Counted from the stretch's first letter, positions 54,092 through 63,792 are shown. The stretch is DNA of 64,000 nucleotides from Thiohalomonas denitrificans (GCA_020725115.1 DYFR01000013.1:23650-87649), one strand, 5' to 3'. The notes: generated by a model not told the origin, from the sequence alone. Numbers and translations: made by a program.

Positions 54092-55411
54092 TTACGCCTT
54101 GTGCATTTTCACCAGCTGCCTGGCGATGATGTCGTGGTTGAGCCACAGCACCGGGCCGTGCGGGGCGGAGGCCTCGTGGAAGATCAGCGGGCCGGTGCCT
54201 TCCAGCACCAGAGCGCTGAGGTGGTCGGTGATCAGCGCCTTGCGATCCTTGTGCAGGGAAGTGATCTCCTCGGAGGTTCCCACCATCACGTCGGCCAGTT
54301 CGGCGGTGTTGTCCATCGGCCAGGCCTCGAAATTGCGGAACGAGGCGATGGTGGAGTCGGCGTTGTAGGCCTCGATCCTGTCGAGGATGCTCTGCAGTTC
54401 GACGCCGTCGTTGAGCAGCCCCTGGCAGATCTTCCACTGCTCATGGGCCCAGCCGCCGTCACCCTCTTTCAGCAACGCATTGAGCAGGGGAAACAGGGAA
54501 AGCTCGACGCCGACGAAGATATCGCTGGAGTTGGTGCGGATCTCCGGGCAGTTGAACACCACCGCCTTGATGCCCTGCCCCCAGGCCGCCGCGGCGTGAT
54601 CTTCCAGGCGCATCTTGGCCTTGCCCTGGGTATAGTTGGTATAGGTCTGCCACTGGTATTCGCCGCCGATGAGGATTTCGGTGCCGTGGTAGCCGTAGGC
54701 GGTGTAGCGCGTCTCGCCGCCGCTCTTCGCAAGGCGCGCGCGGATGCCGCTGCTGGCCTCGATCAGGTGCTGGAAGGTGTTGGCGGTCACCTCGTCGAAA
54801 TTCTTGAGGATCATCTTGCCCAGGTCGCTGTCGAGCAGCGCACGGGCGGAGAGGAAGCGGTCGCCGCGCCCCTTGTAGATGCGGTTGGCGATGGCCAGGA
54901 ATACCTTGGTCTTGGGGATGCCGCCGGCCATGGTGTGGGCAAAGAAGACGTTGGCGCCGTCGGGTATGGCCTGGTCCAGCTCGGCCATCACCTGGGCCAG
55001 GGAGGACTTGAAGCGGGCCACGCCCACCTCGCGGCAGCGCTCGATCTGCGCCCAGTCCAGTTTGGCGTCCTGCCAGGTGGTCAGCTTGAAGTCGGCCAGC
55101 AGGTCGGTGGGGTTCGGCGTACCTGCGGGGGCATCCAGATCGAAACCGGCCATCAGCGGGATGTTGATGATGCGCCCGCCCAGGTTGGCCTCGGCTGCGG
55201 CCAGCTCCTCGGCGGTCAGCGGGCGCAGCTGCTGATTCTCGTCGCGGCGGCCGACGGTGATGCCAAGGATGGTCATGCCCGCATTGCGGGCCTCGTCGAG
55301 CAGGCCGTTGACGTAGCCGCGACCGAACAGTTCACCGAACAGGACGAACACGTCGCCCTTGCGGAAGATGTTGCCGACAGGCATTTCACGAAGCGGTGTG
55401 AGTACAGACAT
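54092..55411 (-). CDS. Conserved protein of unrecognised family
   Basis: About 439 residues from MSVLTPLREMPVGNIFRKGD; an in-frame ATG ten codons upstream (55441) is possible. The N-terminal half looks like a Rossmann-type alpha/beta fold (GDVFVLFGELFGRGYVNGLLDEARNAGMTILGITVGRRDE). The middle has NVFFAHTMAGGIPKTKVFLAIANRIYKGRGDRF; the C-terminal part has TRYTAYGYHGTEILIGGEYQW and FNCPEIRTNSSDIFVGVELS. No signal peptide. It may be a short-chain reductase-like or enoyl-reductase-like enzyme, but I am not confident. Its own terminator suggests a single-gene unit. Confidence 0.7.
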   Translation of the reverse strand: MSVLTPLREMPVGNIFRKGDVFVLFGELFGRGYVNGLLDEARNAGMTILGITVGRRDENQQLRPLTAEELAAAEANLGGRIINIPLMAGFDLDAPAGTPNPTDLLADFKLTTWQDAKLDWAQIERCREVGVARFKSSLAQVMAELDQAIPDGANVFFAHTMAGGIPKTKVFLAIANRIYKGRGDRFLSARALLDSDLGKMILKNFDEVTANTFQHLIEASSGIRARLAKSGGETRYTAYGYHGTEILIGGEYQWQTYTNYTQGKAKMRLEDHAAAAWGQGIKAVVFNCPEIRTNSSDIFVGVELSLFPLLNALLKEGDGGWAHEQWKICQGLLNDGVELQSILDRIEAYNADSTIASFRNFEAWPMDNTAELADVMVGTSEEITSLHKDRKALITDHLSALVLEGTGPLIFHEASAPHGPVLWLNHDIIARQLVKMHKA

Positions 55412-55710
55412 AGAAAATCCGATCAGTTCCTGATTCGTCATGAAGGCAGCCGATTACTGCAGCGTATGGGCCACCCGTTCGATGGCAGATTGTACCGTAC
55501 AAAGAAGGGTTTTGACTCGTCACACCCCGCTTATCTGTGACCTCCGCAGCAAAACCGCCCTCGGCAGCCCGTCCGGGCAGGTGCCAGCCGCCGGCGCTTG
55601 CGGTCTCCGTGCCACGACACGGGCGGCGGCGGGGATGCCGCAGCGGCGGCAAATCCCATCTATCGTCTTGATGGCTATACTGGTTTTGTACCCGGACAGG
55701 AGAATCGAGC

Positions 55711-56445
55711 ATGGCCGAGCATCCCCTGCACTACCGCACGGTTGACATGGAGGAAGGAGACGGTGCGCATGTGAAGCGGCTGTTTCCAGTGGCGGGCCTG
55801 CGTCATGTCGACCCCTTCGTGCTGTTCGATGAGTTTTTTGTCGACCCCGAGGCGGGTTTCCCCGATCACCCCCATCGCGGCTTCGAGGCCATCACCTATC
55901 TGTTCTCCGGCGGCATGCATCACCGCGACAATCTCGGCAACGACAGCATCGTGCATGCCGGCGGGGCCCAGGTTTTCACCGCCGGACGCGGCATCATCCA
56001 CTCCGAGGCACCCGCAGGCACAGAGACCGCCCACGGCATCCAGTTATGGATCAACATGACGAAGATCCACAAGGATCTGCCCCCCGCCTATCAGCAGGTG
56101 AACGCCGAACAGTTTCCCGTGCAGGATCTGCCCGTGGGCCGGGTACGTACCATTGTCGGCCCCGGTTCACCCATCCACCTGCATACGCCGGTGAACTATC
56201 ACGATGTGGCACTGAACCATGAGGGCGAATTTCATGTCGCCGTACCAGCGCACCACATGGGGCTAATCTATGCGGTATCAGGCCGGCCGGAGGTGTCCGG
56301 CGAGGAATTGAGCCCGGGTGAAGCGCTGGCCCTGGCAGGTGGCTCGATGCTCACTGTGTATGCCGAGCAGCCCTGCCGTTTCATCTGTCTCAACGGCCAG
56401 CCGCACGGCGAGCCCATCATTCAGCACGGGCCGTTTGTGGACTGA
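55711..56445 (+). CDS. Pirin family protein
   Basis: The 244-residue bicupin has the pirin metal motif DHPHRGFEAITYLFSG, then HRDNLGN and HSEAPAG with the remaining His/Glu ligands, and a second cupin from about residue 155. Bacterial pirins bind Fe and can act as quercetinases or interact with other proteins, including pyruvate dehydrogenase E1 in Serratia. The E1 genes in this window are 4 kb away, so no direct link is claimed. AGGAGAA precedes the ATG. Confidence 0.93.
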   Translation: MAEHPLHYRTVDMEEGDGAHVKRLFPVAGLRHVDPFVLFDEFFVDPEAGFPDHPHRGFEAITYLFSGGMHHRDNLGNDSIVHAGGAQVFTAGRGIIHSEAPAGTETAHGIQLWINMTKIHKDLPPAYQQVNAEQFPVQDLPVGRVRTIVGPGSPIHLHTPVNYHDVALNHEGEFHVAVPAHHMGLIYAVSGRPEVSGEELSPGEALALAGGSMLTVYAEQPCRFICLNGQPHGEPIIQHGPFVD

Positions 56446-56786
56446 TCCTGCGATTCCGCGGCGGCATCACAATCGTGCAGGGTGAACGGCCCCATCGCCA
56501 TGTGCAACGCGGTCACCTGCCGCCCCAGCAGCTCGATCTCTCCACTGCTGCGATTGTCACCTTCGTTGCTGAACTCGAAGCGGAAGCGGCGGCGCCAGCC
56601 GACGCGACCGGCGCTGTCGCGTCCCAACCGCAATTTCACCAGGGCCACGGTTTCATCCAGCAACTGTACATCGTTGCGGGTGCAGGCACGGCGCACTGCC
56701 GCGATGGCGGATTCGCGGGCACGCATGGAATCGAGCCAGAACCATACCACCGCCAGCAGTGCGGGCAATATCCAGAGTTCCTGCAT
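56421..56786 (-). CDS. DUF3301 family protein
   Basis: About 121 residues from MQELWILPALLAVVWFWLDSMRARE: one N-terminal membrane helix and a soluble beta-rich domain (QLLDETVALVKLRLGRD, RRRFRFEFSNEGDNRSSGEIELLGRQV) typical of DUF3301. Function unknown. Its 3' end overlaps that of the convergent pirin gene by 25 bases. Confidence 0.85.
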   Translation of the reverse strand: MQELWILPALLAVVWFWLDSMRARESAIAAVRRACTRNDVQLLDETVALVKLRLGRDSAGRVGWRRRFRFEFSNEGDNRSSGEIELLGRQVTALHMAMGPFTLHDCDAAAESQDQSTNGPC

Positions 56787-56978
56787 CAATGTTTGCGCAC
56801 CGTTTCCATCATATGTCCCGGCATTCATGCCGCTACGCTAACGGCAGGGCAAGAACTGCATCGTCAAGTCAAACCAGCGGTCATTCTACCCATACTCATC
56901 CGCATTTTGCGGCGTACATGGAAATACCCTGTGCAGACCGATATGATTGACGCACACCATCACTCAACCGGGGGCACC

Positions 56979-57320
56979 ATGCAGGCAACCCAAATCAGCG
57001 GAGAGCAGCTCGACTACTGGGTCGCCAAGGCACGCGGCATCCCCGCGTTCCGTCAGGACGGTGGTCTGCTCTACAGTCCGGGCCACAACCTGCCGCCGCG
57101 CAAATGGACCCCGACCCGCTACTGGTCACAGGGCGGCCCCATCATCGAGGAACAGAAGATCGACCTCAACTGGGATACCGAAGGCACGTTGGAATGGTCG
57201 GCCTCCATCGACCCGGATGTGCTGGCTCATGGCGGCAGCGTACTGGAAGCGGCGATGCGCGCCTATGTGATGTCGGTATTCGGGCCTGACCTGCCCGATG
57301 AAGATTCAGATACAAGATGA
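56979..57320 (+). CDS. DUF2591-like (phage NinX-type) protein
   Basis: About 113 residues from MQATQISGEQLDYWVAKARG, preceded by GGGGG; an earlier ATG at 56943 is possible. It has the DUF2591 pattern LDYWVAKARG, YWSQGGPIIEEQKI and GGSVLEAAMRAYVMSVFG. This family is common in phages and prophages but also found in bacterial genomes. No other phage gene is nearby. The last residues (SDTR) and the stop come from an ATACAAG repeat, so the original C-terminus may be altered. Confidence 0.8.
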   Translation: MQATQISGEQLDYWVAKARGIPAFRQDGGLLYSPGHNLPPRKWTPTRYWSQGGPIIEEQKIDLNWDTEGTLEWSASIDPDVLAHGGSVLEAAMRAYVMSVFGPDLPDEDSDTR

Positions 57321-57380
57321 AAGATGCAAGAGCGAACTCATCCACTTGTATCTTTTCTCTTGCATCTTGATATCTCTCCA
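57309..57380. repeat. ATACAAG repeat, short derivative
   Basis: CAGATACAAGATGAAAGATGC and CTTGTATCTTTTCTCTTGCA form the arms, without the GCGCAGC core found in full copies. It spans the gap between the DUF2591-like gene and pyrC. Confidence 0.8.
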
Positions 57381-57409
57381 CAACAGCAGCACCAACCCAA
57401 GACACGCCC

Positions 57410-58444
57410 ATGACCCAACTCACGATAGCCCGCCCCGATGACTGGCACCTCCATCTGCGCGACGGCGCCGCCCTCGCTGCCGTGGTGCCGCATACCGCCG
57501 CGCAGTTTGGCCGCGCCATCGTCATGCCCAACCTGCGCCCGCCGGTCACCACCACGGAACAGGCACTGGCCTACCGCGAGCGCGTGCTGGCCGCCGTACC
57601 GGTCGACAGCCGCTTCCAGCCGCTGATGACGCTGTATCTCACCGACATGACGCCGCCGGAAGAGATATACCGCGCTAGGGAGAGCGGCGCGGTATTTGCG
57701 GTGAAGCTCTATCCGGCCGGCGCCACCACCAACTCCGACTCCGGTGTCACCGACCTGCGCAAATGCGAGGCGGCGCTGCGTGCCATGGCCGAGCTGCAAC
57801 TGCCCTTCCTGGTGCACGGCGAGGTCACCGACGCCGACGTGGACATTTTCGATCGTGAACGGGTATTTCTGGAACGCGTGCTGGCACCGCTGCTGGAGCG
57901 CATCCCCGATCTGAAACTGGTGGTGGAACACATCACCACCGCCGAGGCCGCGCGCTTCGTGCTCGGCGCCGGCCCCAGGGTGGGCGCCACCCTCACACCG
58001 CAGCACCTGCTGCTGAACCGCAACGCCATGCTGGCCGGCGGCATCCGCCCGCATCTGTACTGCCTGCCGGTACTGAAACGCGAAAGCCACCGCGAGGTAC
58101 TGCTGGAGGTGGCGACCTCGGGCAACCCGAAATTCTTCCTCGGCACCGACAGCGCACCCCACGCACGCAAGACCAAGGAAACCGCCTGCGGCTGCGCCGG
58201 CATCTACAGCGCCCACGCCGCCATCGAGCTGTATGCCGAGGCCTTCGAGCGCGCCGGAAAACTCGACCGCCTGGAAGGCTTCGCCAGCCACCACGGCGCC
58301 GACTTCTACGGCCTGCCGCGCAACCAGGACACCATTACCCTGCACAAGGAAAGCTGGACCGTCCCCGCCAGCTACGCCTTCGGTGACGACGTGGTGGTAC
58401 CCATGCGCGCCGGCGAGACCGTTGCCTGGAAGCTGCAAGGCTGA
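57410..58444 (+). CDS. pyrC: Dihydroorotase (class II)
   Basis: The 344-residue protein is the monofunctional E. coli type: [10 protein letters not shown] (zinc His pair), [10 protein letters not shown], the carboxylated Lys in [19 protein letters not shown] and EHITT (His ligands) and the catalytic Asp in FLGTDSAPH. It closes carbamoyl aspartate to dihydroorotate in pyrimidine synthesis. Upstream gap is a repeat, so the promoter lies before or within it. Confidence 0.96.
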   Translation: MTQLTIARPDDWHLHLRDGAALAAVVPHTAAQFGRAIVMPNLRPPVTTTEQALAYRERVLAAVPVDSRFQPLMTLYLTDMTPPEEIYRARESGAVFAVKLYPAGATTNSDSGVTDLRKCEAALRAMAELQLPFLVHGEVTDADVDIFDRERVFLERVLAPLLERIPDLKLVVEHITTAEAARFVLGAGPRVGATLTPQHLLLNRNAMLAGGIRPHLYCLPVLKRESHREVLLEVATSGNPKFFLGTDSAPHARKTKETACGCAGIYSAHAAIELYAEAFERAGKLDRLEGFASHHGADFYGLPRNQDTITLHKESWTVPASYAFGDDVVVPMRAGETVAWKLQG

Positions 58445-58467
58445 CCACACACAGCTGAGAAGATTGA

Positions 58468-58550
58468 TCCGCAAATAAACGCGAATAAACGCAAATGATG
58501 TACGGCATGCCTACCTGATTTGCGTTTATTGGCGTTCATTTGCGGACTGA
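58468..58550. repeat. TCCGCRAATGAACGC repeat, short copy
   Basis: TCCGCAAATAAACGCGAATA and TTGGCGTTCATTTGCGGA are near-perfect inverted arms around about 30 unique bases. It lies between pyrC and rnt and lacks the CTTGGCG core. Confidence 0.85.
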
Positions 58551-58604
58551 GCAGTCATCTTTACAGTCGCACCCAGGCGCCGAATTGGGGTATCCTGCGC
58601 CCCC

Positions 58605-59237
58605 ATGACGATGTCCGAACACAAACCGGCCCTGGCCCGGCGCTTTCGCGGCTTTCTCCCGGTGGTGGTGGACGTGGAAACCGCCGGCTTCAACGCCCAG
58701 ACCGATGCCCTGCTGGAGATCGCGGCGATCACCCTGCGCATGGACGAGTCCGGCCTGATCTATCCGCACGAATCCCATCATGCCCACGTCGAACCTTTTG
58801 TCGGCGCCAACCTCGATCAGCGGGCGCTCGACTTCACCGGCATCGATCCCTATCACCCGCTGCGCCTCGCCCTGCCGGAGGCCGAAGCGCTGCGCAAGGT
58901 ATTCGATCCGATCCGCAGCGAGGTCAAGGAACAGGCCTGCACCCGCGCCATCCTGGTCGGTCATAACCCGTTTTTCGACCTCGGCTTCGTCAATGCCGCC
59001 GTCGAGCGCACCAAGATCAAGAAAAATCCCTTCCACGCCTTCAGCAGCTTCGACACCGCCACCCTGGCCGGTCTCGCCTATGGCCAGACCGTGCTGGCGC
59101 GCGCGGTGCAGGCCGCCGGCCTGAGTTGGGATGCCAGCCAGGCCCACTCCGCACTGTATGATGCCGAACGCACCGCCGAGCTGTTCTGCGCCATCGTCAA
59201 CCGCTGGCGCATGCTGGAATTCGGCGGCGAATCCTAA
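58605..59237 (+). CDS. rnt: Ribonuclease T
   Basis: The 210-residue DEDDh exonuclease has Exo [12 protein letters not shown], Exo [17 protein letters not shown] and Exo [17 protein letters not shown]. RNase T trims the 3' CCA ends of tRNA and matures 5S and 23S rRNA. Start may be at 58605 or the next ATG (58611). It converges with grxD across a strong terminator. Confidence 0.95.
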   Translation: MTMSEHKPALARRFRGFLPVVVDVETAGFNAQTDALLEIAAITLRMDESGLIYPHESHHAHVEPFVGANLDQRALDFTGIDPYHPLRLALPEAEALRKVFDPIRSEVKEQACTRAILVGHNPFFDLGFVNAAVERTKIKKNPFHAFSSFDTATLAGLAYGQTVLARAVQAAGLSWDASQAHSALYDAERTAELFCAIVNRWRMLEFGGES

Positions 59238-59263
59238 AAGAAAGTTACGGGTTTCGAAAAAGT

Positions 59264-59325
59264 CCGCCGGGCGATGACTGCCTGTCCAGGCCCCGCTGTC
59301 GCCCGATAAATCGGGCTCCCACAAA
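59264..59325. repeat. REP-like hairpin (GGGAGCCCGATTTATCGGGC family)
   Basis: GTCGCCCGATAAATCGGGCTCCCAC, inverted relative to the copy at 10198, with CCGGGCGATGACTGCC before it. It follows the rnt stop. Confidence 0.75.
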
Positions 59326-59329
59326 AGAT

Positions 59330-59362
59330 AAAGCCGGCTCCCTTGCGGGAGCCGGCTTTGAT
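59330..59362. terminator. Bidirectional terminator between rnt and grxD
   Basis: A perfect 13-pair stem AAAGCCGGCTCCC-TTGC-GGGAGCCGGCTTT. It serves both convergent genes. Confidence 0.85.
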
Positions 59363-59405
59363 TTATGCCGTTCGAAACTCGAAATCCGAAACTCGAAACT
59401 GCTTT

Positions 59406-59729
59406 TTACTCCGTCTTGGCCGCAGCCTCCTGCATCATCTTCTGCAGCTCGCCCTTCTGATAAAGCTCCAGGGTGATGTCACAACCGCCGACCAGCTCGC
59501 CATTGATATAAACCTGCGGAAAGGTCGGCCAGTTGGCGTAACGCGGCAGATTCTCAAATATTTCCTGATCCATCAGTACGTTGACATAGGCGAACTCGAC
59601 GCCGCTCGACGCCAGCGCCTGGGAGGCGCGGCTGGAGAAACCGCACTGCGGCATCTGCGGAGTGCCTTTCATGTAGATGATGACGGGGTTCTGTTTTACT
59701 TGCTGATCAATGCGTTCCAATACGTCCAT
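59406..59729 (-). CDS. grxD: Monothiol glutaredoxin
   Basis: The 107-residue protein has the monothiol active site PQCGFSSRA, the WPTFPQVYINGELVGGCDI segment with the cis-Pro and the glutathione-binding GGCD. Such proteins carry a bridging [2Fe-2S] cluster with glutathione and deliver iron-sulphur clusters, also pairing with BolA. Length is typical. The 215-base gap before the next gene shows nothing else. Confidence 0.96.
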   Translation of the reverse strand: MDVLERIDQQVKQNPVIIYMKGTPQMPQCGFSSRASQALASSGVEFAYVNVLMDQEIFENLPRYANWPTFPQVYINGELVGGCDITLELYQKGELQKMMQEAAAKTE

Positions 59730-59944
59730 ACCTAAGTCCTCATCGTTGAAAATGGCTGCGCGCAGGGCTGACTGGTGAACATGGGGACTATGGCAGAGAG
59801 TTCAACCCCAGGCCAGAAAACCGGCATGACAAGGGGTGATACCTCACTCGAGGTAGCGCTGCACGGGCGGACGAATGCCCCCTGCCTGCCGAATGCGGTT
59901 TCCAAACTGCGGGCCGTACTGCACCTGGATATGGTTTCGGCCAT

Positions 59945-61729
59945 TCAGTAATACAAATCGACGTTGCGCTGCAGCCACAGCTCCAGCAGGGCCAGGTGCC
60001 ACAGCTTGCTGCCGCGCAGGGCGGTGAAGTGCTGTTCCGGCTCGGCCAGCAACTTGTCCACATAGGCGCGGTTGAACAGGCCGCGCTGACGGCAGGCACT
60101 GGAGTCGAGGATGTCGCGCATGAAATCGAGAAACGGGCCGCGCACGAATTTCAGCGCCGGCATGGGGAAATAACCCTTGGGCCGATCGATGACACCGTCG
60201 GGGATCAGGCCGCGGGCGATCGTCTTCAGCACGTGCTTGCCGCCGGAGCCGAGCTTGAGTTCGGGCGGCAGCTGCATCGCCAGCTCCACCAACTCGTGGT
60301 CGAGGAAGGGGACGCGCGCCTCCAGGCCCCAGGCCATGGTCATGTTGTCGACGCGCTTCACCGGGTCGTCGACGATGAGGGTGGTGGTGTCCATGCGCAG
60401 CACGCGATCGATGAAGGTGTCGGCGCCGGGCTGGGTGAGCAGTTTTTCCACCAGCATACCGGTGTGATCCTCGCCGCGAAACGGCTCGGCCACGGTGTCG
60501 AGAAATTCGCCGTGCGGACGATCGAAATAGTGCCTGGCGAAGCGCTCCAGGTCGGTGCCGCCCTCCTTGTCCATCAGCGGATACCAGAAGTAACCGCCGA
60601 ACACCTCGTCGGCGCCCTGGCCGCTCTGCACCACCTTCACCTCCCGCGACACGCGCTCGGCGAGCAGATAGAAGGCCACTGCGTCCTGTCCCACCATGGG
60701 CTCGGCCATCTGCTCCACCGCCTCGGGCAGGCGCAGCAACACCTGATCGTTGGGGATGGAGTATTTGTGATGGCGCGTGTCGTACATCGCCACCACCTGA
60801 TCGGAATACTCGAACTCGCTGCCCTTCTCCTCCGGCACGTCCTCGAAGCCGATGGAGAAGGTGCGGATATCCTTCACGCCCTGCTCGGCCAGGAGGCCCA
60901 CCAGCAAACTGGAGTCGAGGCCGCCGGAGAGCAGCACGCCCACCGGCACGTCGGCGATCTCCAGGCGGCGTTTCACCGCCTTCTTCAGCGCCGTGTGGAT
61001 CGCCTCGGTCCATTCCTGTTCACTGCGCGGCCCATCGGCCGGGCGATGGGCGTAGAGCTGCCAGTAGCGGCGCTCGCTGCGCCGACCCTCCCTGTCGATG
61101 GCCAGGGTGTAACCCGGTGCCAGCTTGCGAATGCCGTTGAGCAGCGTGCGCGGCGCCGGGATCACGCCGTGCAGGGTGAACTGGTGATGCAGGCCGAGCG
61201 GGTCGATGCTGACATCGGCACCGCCGGCGGCGAGCAGTGCCTGCATGTTGGAAGCGAAGCGGAAGGTCTTGCCGTCATGACTGTAGTACAGCGGCTTGAT
61301 GCCGAGGCGATCGCGCGCCAGAAACAGGTGCTGACGCCTGATGTCCCAGATGGCGAAGGCGAACATGCCGGTGAGGTGTTCGACGCACTGCTCGCCCCAG
61401 GCGGCATAGGCCTTGAGGATGACTTCCGAGTCGCCGTCGGAGAAGAAGCTGTAGCCGCACCCGCGCAGTTCCGCGCGCAGGTCACGGTAGTTGTAGATGG
61501 TGCCGTTGAACACCAGCACCAGACCCAGCTCGTTGTCGATCATCGGCTGGTGCGAGCGCTCCGACAGATCGATGATGGCAAGACGGCGATGCCCCAGCGC
61601 CAGCGGGCCGTCGGAATAACTACCCTCATGATCCGGCCCGCGCCGCTCCAGCCGGTGCAGCATGCGCCCCAGCACCGCCAGGTCCGGCACATGGCCATCC
61701 AGTCTCAGTTCACCGCAGATTCCGCACAT
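59945..61729 (-). CDS. Asparagine synthase-type amidotransferase (N-acetylglutaminylglutamine type)
   Basis: The 594-residue protein begins MCGICGELRLDG: a class II glutaminase domain with catalytic Cys2 after Met removal (RRGPDHEG, LALGHRRLAIIDLSERS), then the synthetase domain with the ATP PP-loop VLLSGGLDSSLLVGLL. The sequence style fits the NAGGN amidotransferase branch (osmoprotectant dipeptide amide synthesis) better than AsnB, by recall. The usual partners (a GNAT/ATP-grasp ligase and an M42 peptidase) are not next to it, so the assignment or the pathway may be incomplete here. Confidence 0.82.
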   Translation of the reverse strand: MCGICGELRLDGHVPDLAVLGRMLHRLERRGPDHEGSYSDGPLALGHRRLAIIDLSERSHQPMIDNELGLVLVFNGTIYNYRDLRAELRGCGYSFFSDGDSEVILKAYAAWGEQCVEHLTGMFAFAIWDIRRQHLFLARDRLGIKPLYYSHDGKTFRFASNMQALLAAGGADVSIDPLGLHHQFTLHGVIPAPRTLLNGIRKLAPGYTLAIDREGRRSERRYWQLYAHRPADGPRSEQEWTEAIHTALKKAVKRRLEIADVPVGVLLSGGLDSSLLVGLLAEQGVKDIRTFSIGFEDVPEEKGSEFEYSDQVVAMYDTRHHKYSIPNDQVLLRLPEAVEQMAEPMVGQDAVAFYLLAERVSREVKVVQSGQGADEVFGGYFWYPLMDKEGGTDLERFARHYFDRPHGEFLDTVAEPFRGEDHTGMLVEKLLTQPGADTFIDRVLRMDTTTLIVDDPVKRVDNMTMAWGLEARVPFLDHELVELAMQLPPELKLGSGGKHVLKTIARGLIPDGVIDRPKGYFPMPALKFVRGPFLDFMRDILDSSACRQRGLFNRAYVDKLLAEPEQHFTALRGSKLWHLALLELWLQRNVDLYY

Positions 61730-61740
61730 AAAATCAGTCG

Positions 61741-61768
61741 CAAGTTACAAGTGACAAGTTACAAGAAA
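61741..61768. repeat. ACAAGTGACAAG repeat, half copy
   Basis: AAGTTACAAGTGACAAGTTA, matching the second element at 13.64 kb, lies in the gap between the amidotransferase start and the BON gene stop. Confidence 0.75.
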
Positions 61769-61778
61769 AAAAACAAAG

Positions 61779-62114
61779 TCAACGGCTGACTTGCAGTTGA
61801 TTGACCACCGCCTTGACGCCGTCCAGTTCCTGCACCATGCGCACCACACGGTCGGCTCTGGCGGCGTCGGGTACAGTGCCGGTGAGGGTGACCACGGCAT
61901 CGCGCACGCTGACGCGGATATCGCCGGCATTCACGGCCTTGTCACGCACCAGGGCGCGGTTCACCGCGGCGGCGAGCAGGTTGTCGGCACGCGCCGCCTC
62001 ATAGCTGCGGCCATCCGCGGCCTGACCGCCCTGGCCGGCTCCCATCATGGTGCCGGCGGCGCAGCCGCCCAGCAGCGCCACAACCGACAACAGCATCACT
62101 GCGCGCATAACCAT
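61779..62114 (-). CDS. BON-domain lipoprotein
   Basis: About 111 residues from MVMRAVMLLSVVALLGGC, with GGGGGG upstream and lipobox LGGC. One BON domain (about residues 45-108: LAAAVNRALVRDKAVN, VSVRDAVVTLTGTVPDAARADRVVRMVQ) as in OsmY and DolP, which bind membranes or help maintain the envelope under stress. It lies 49 bases upstream of the amidotransferase gene on the same strand, which would fit an osmotic-stress unit if that gene is of the NAGGN type. Confidence 0.85.
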   Translation of the reverse strand: MVMRAVMLLSVVALLGGCAAGTMMGAGQGGQAADGRSYEAARADNLLAAAVNRALVRDKAVNAGDIRVSVRDAVVTLTGTVPDAARADRVVRMVQELDGVKAVVNQLQVSR

Positions 62115-62170
62115 TCCATTCCCCCCGAAAAAATCCTCACCACAAAGACGCAAAGTTAATGAACTGATCT

Positions 62171-62241
62171 CACCGCCGAGACGCAGAGCACGCAGAGGTT
62201 TTTGATCAGATTTACTCTGCGATCTCTGCGTCTCGGCGGTG
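62171..62241. repeat. CTCTGCGTCTCGGCGGTG hairpin repeat
   Basis: Perfect 18-base arms CACCGCCGAGACGCAGAG and CTCTGCGTCTCGGCGGTG. The right arm overlaps the last nine codons of the HyuB-like gene (HRRDAEIAE). A related piece sits at 20.77 kb. Confidence 0.85.
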
Positions 62242-63792
62242 AAACAGCTCGCCCCAGCCGCCGCCGCCCGGCGTGGCTATGGTAACCCGATCGCCGCTGT
62301 CGACGCTGAAGCTGGCCTTGCCCGGCAACGGCGCTCCGTTGAGACAGTTTTCGCCCGCCGCGCCGGGACTGCCGCCGGCCAGTCCCCACGGGGCATGACG
62401 GCGGCGCTCGGTCAGCAGGGTCACCTGGGCCGGGGCGAGGAACTCGAACTCACGCACGATGCCGTCGCCGCCGCGCCGCTGCCCGGCGCCACCGGAACCG
62501 TGCCGCACGCCGTAGCGCGTCACGCGCAGCGGGTAGGCCGACTCCATGGCTTCGATGGGGGTATTGAGGGTGTTGGTCATGTGGGTCTGTACGGCGTCCA
62601 GTCCGCCGCCCAGCGCGCCCGCGCCCATGCCGCCGCCGATGGTTTCATAGTAGTCCCAATCCTGCGCGCCGTTGCGGGCGCCCATGGCGACGTTGTTCCT
62701 GGCGCCCATGGCGACGTTGTTCATAGACCCGTGACTGGCAGCCGGCATGCGATCGGGGATGGCCTGCGCCAGGGCGCCGCAGATCACGTCCACCACCCGC
62801 GTACTGGTCTCCACGTTGCCCGCCGCCACCGCAGCGGGTCGCTGCGCATTGAGCAGACACCCTTCCGGCGCATCGAGATGGATGGCGCGGAAGGCGCCGG
62901 CACAGGCCGGCGTTTCGCGCGGCATCAGACAGCGGAACACAAAATACACCGCCGCCGCCGCCACCGACAGCGGGCAATTGACGTTGCCGGGTACCTGCGC
63001 TGCGGTACCGCTGAAATCCACCACCACCTTGCCTGCCGCCACGCGCACCAGCGCGGCGATGGTGATGTCCCGGCTGCCGACGCCATCATCATCCAGCACA
63101 TCAGCGAATACATACTCGCCCTCGGGGATCGCCGCCAGCGCGCTGTGCGCCAGACGCTCGGCATAGTCGTTGAGGGCCGCCAGCGCGGTTCGATAGCCCG
63201 CCGCCCCAAGTGCCTGCACCAGTTCGCGCAGCCGTGCCAGGGCAATGAGGTTGGCACTCACTTGTGCCGCGAAATCGCCCTCTGCCTCGCTGCGCCCGCC
63301 GGCCAGCCGCGCCAGCAGTTCCTGATCCACCTGACCGCCCTGCACCAGCAGGGTGGGCGGGATCACCAGCCCTTCTTCGTCCAGCGAACGGGAGATGGGC
63401 ATGGAGCCGGGTGAGTGGGCGCCGATGTTGGCGTGGTGGGCACGATTGGTGACAAATCCCAATAATTCTCCCTCCAGCAACAGCGGCGCGATCAGCGTGA
63501 CGTCGGGCAGATGGGTGCCGCCGAGAAAAGGATCGTTGACCACCACCATGTCGCCGTCGCGCCAGTCCAGTCGGGAGACGATGCCGCGCATGGCGTAGGC
63601 CATGCTGCCCAGATGCACCGGGATATGGGCGGCCTGGGCGCACAGCTCTCCCTGGGCATCGAACACGGCACAGGAAAAATCCAGGCGATCACGGATATTG
63701 GGCGAGAAGGCCGCCCGGCGCAGCGCGGCCCCCATCTCGTCGCAAACGGCTTCGATACGGCTGGCAAACAGCGACAGTTCTATGGGGTCCAT
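62212..63792 (-). CDS. Hydantoinase B/5-oxoprolinase-like subunit
   Basis: The 526-residue protein matches Hyu[18 protein letters not shown] near the start, [20 protein letters not shown], and [15 protein letters not shown] near residue 380. With a HyuA partner such proteins open hydantoins or 5-oxoproline using ATP. No HyuA is visible here; it could lie elsewhere or have been lost. A 24-base tandem duplication adds a second NNVAMGAR. The C-terminus HRRDAEIAE and the stop come from a repeat, so the natural end may be missing. Confidence 0.88.
   Translation of the reverse strand: MDPIELSLFASRIEAVCDEMGAALRRAAFSPNIRDRLDFSCAVFDAQGELCAQAAHIPVHLGSMAYAMRGIVSRLDWRDGDMVVVNDPFLGGTHLPDVTLIAPLLLEGELLGFVTNRAHHANIGAHSPGSMPISRSLDEEGLVIPPTLLVQGGQVDQELLARLAGGRSEAEGDFAAQVSANLIALARLRELVQALGAAGYRTALAALNDYAERLAHSALAAIPEGEYVFADVLDDDGVGSRDITIAALVRVAAGKVVVDFSGTAAQVPGNVNCPLSVAAAAVYFVFRCLMPRETPACAGAFRAIHLDAPEGCLLNAQRPAAVAAGNVETSTRVVDVICGALAQAIPDRMPAASHGSMNNVAMGARNNVAMGARNGAQDWDYYETIGGGMGAGALGGGLDAVQTHMTNTLNTPIEAMESAYPLRVTRYGVRHGSGGAGQRRGGDGIVREFEFLAPAQVTLLTERRRHAPWGLAGGSPGAAGENCLNGAPLPGKASFSVDSGDRVTIATPGGGGWGELFHRRDAEIAE

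Noticed and set aside
53873-55540. 555-residue plus-strand ORF opposite the 54-55 kb gene.
   Set aside because: Its first part is translated repeat (GGTGGATGCGC and CGCCAAG families) and the rest is the antisense of a well-patterned minus-strand gene.
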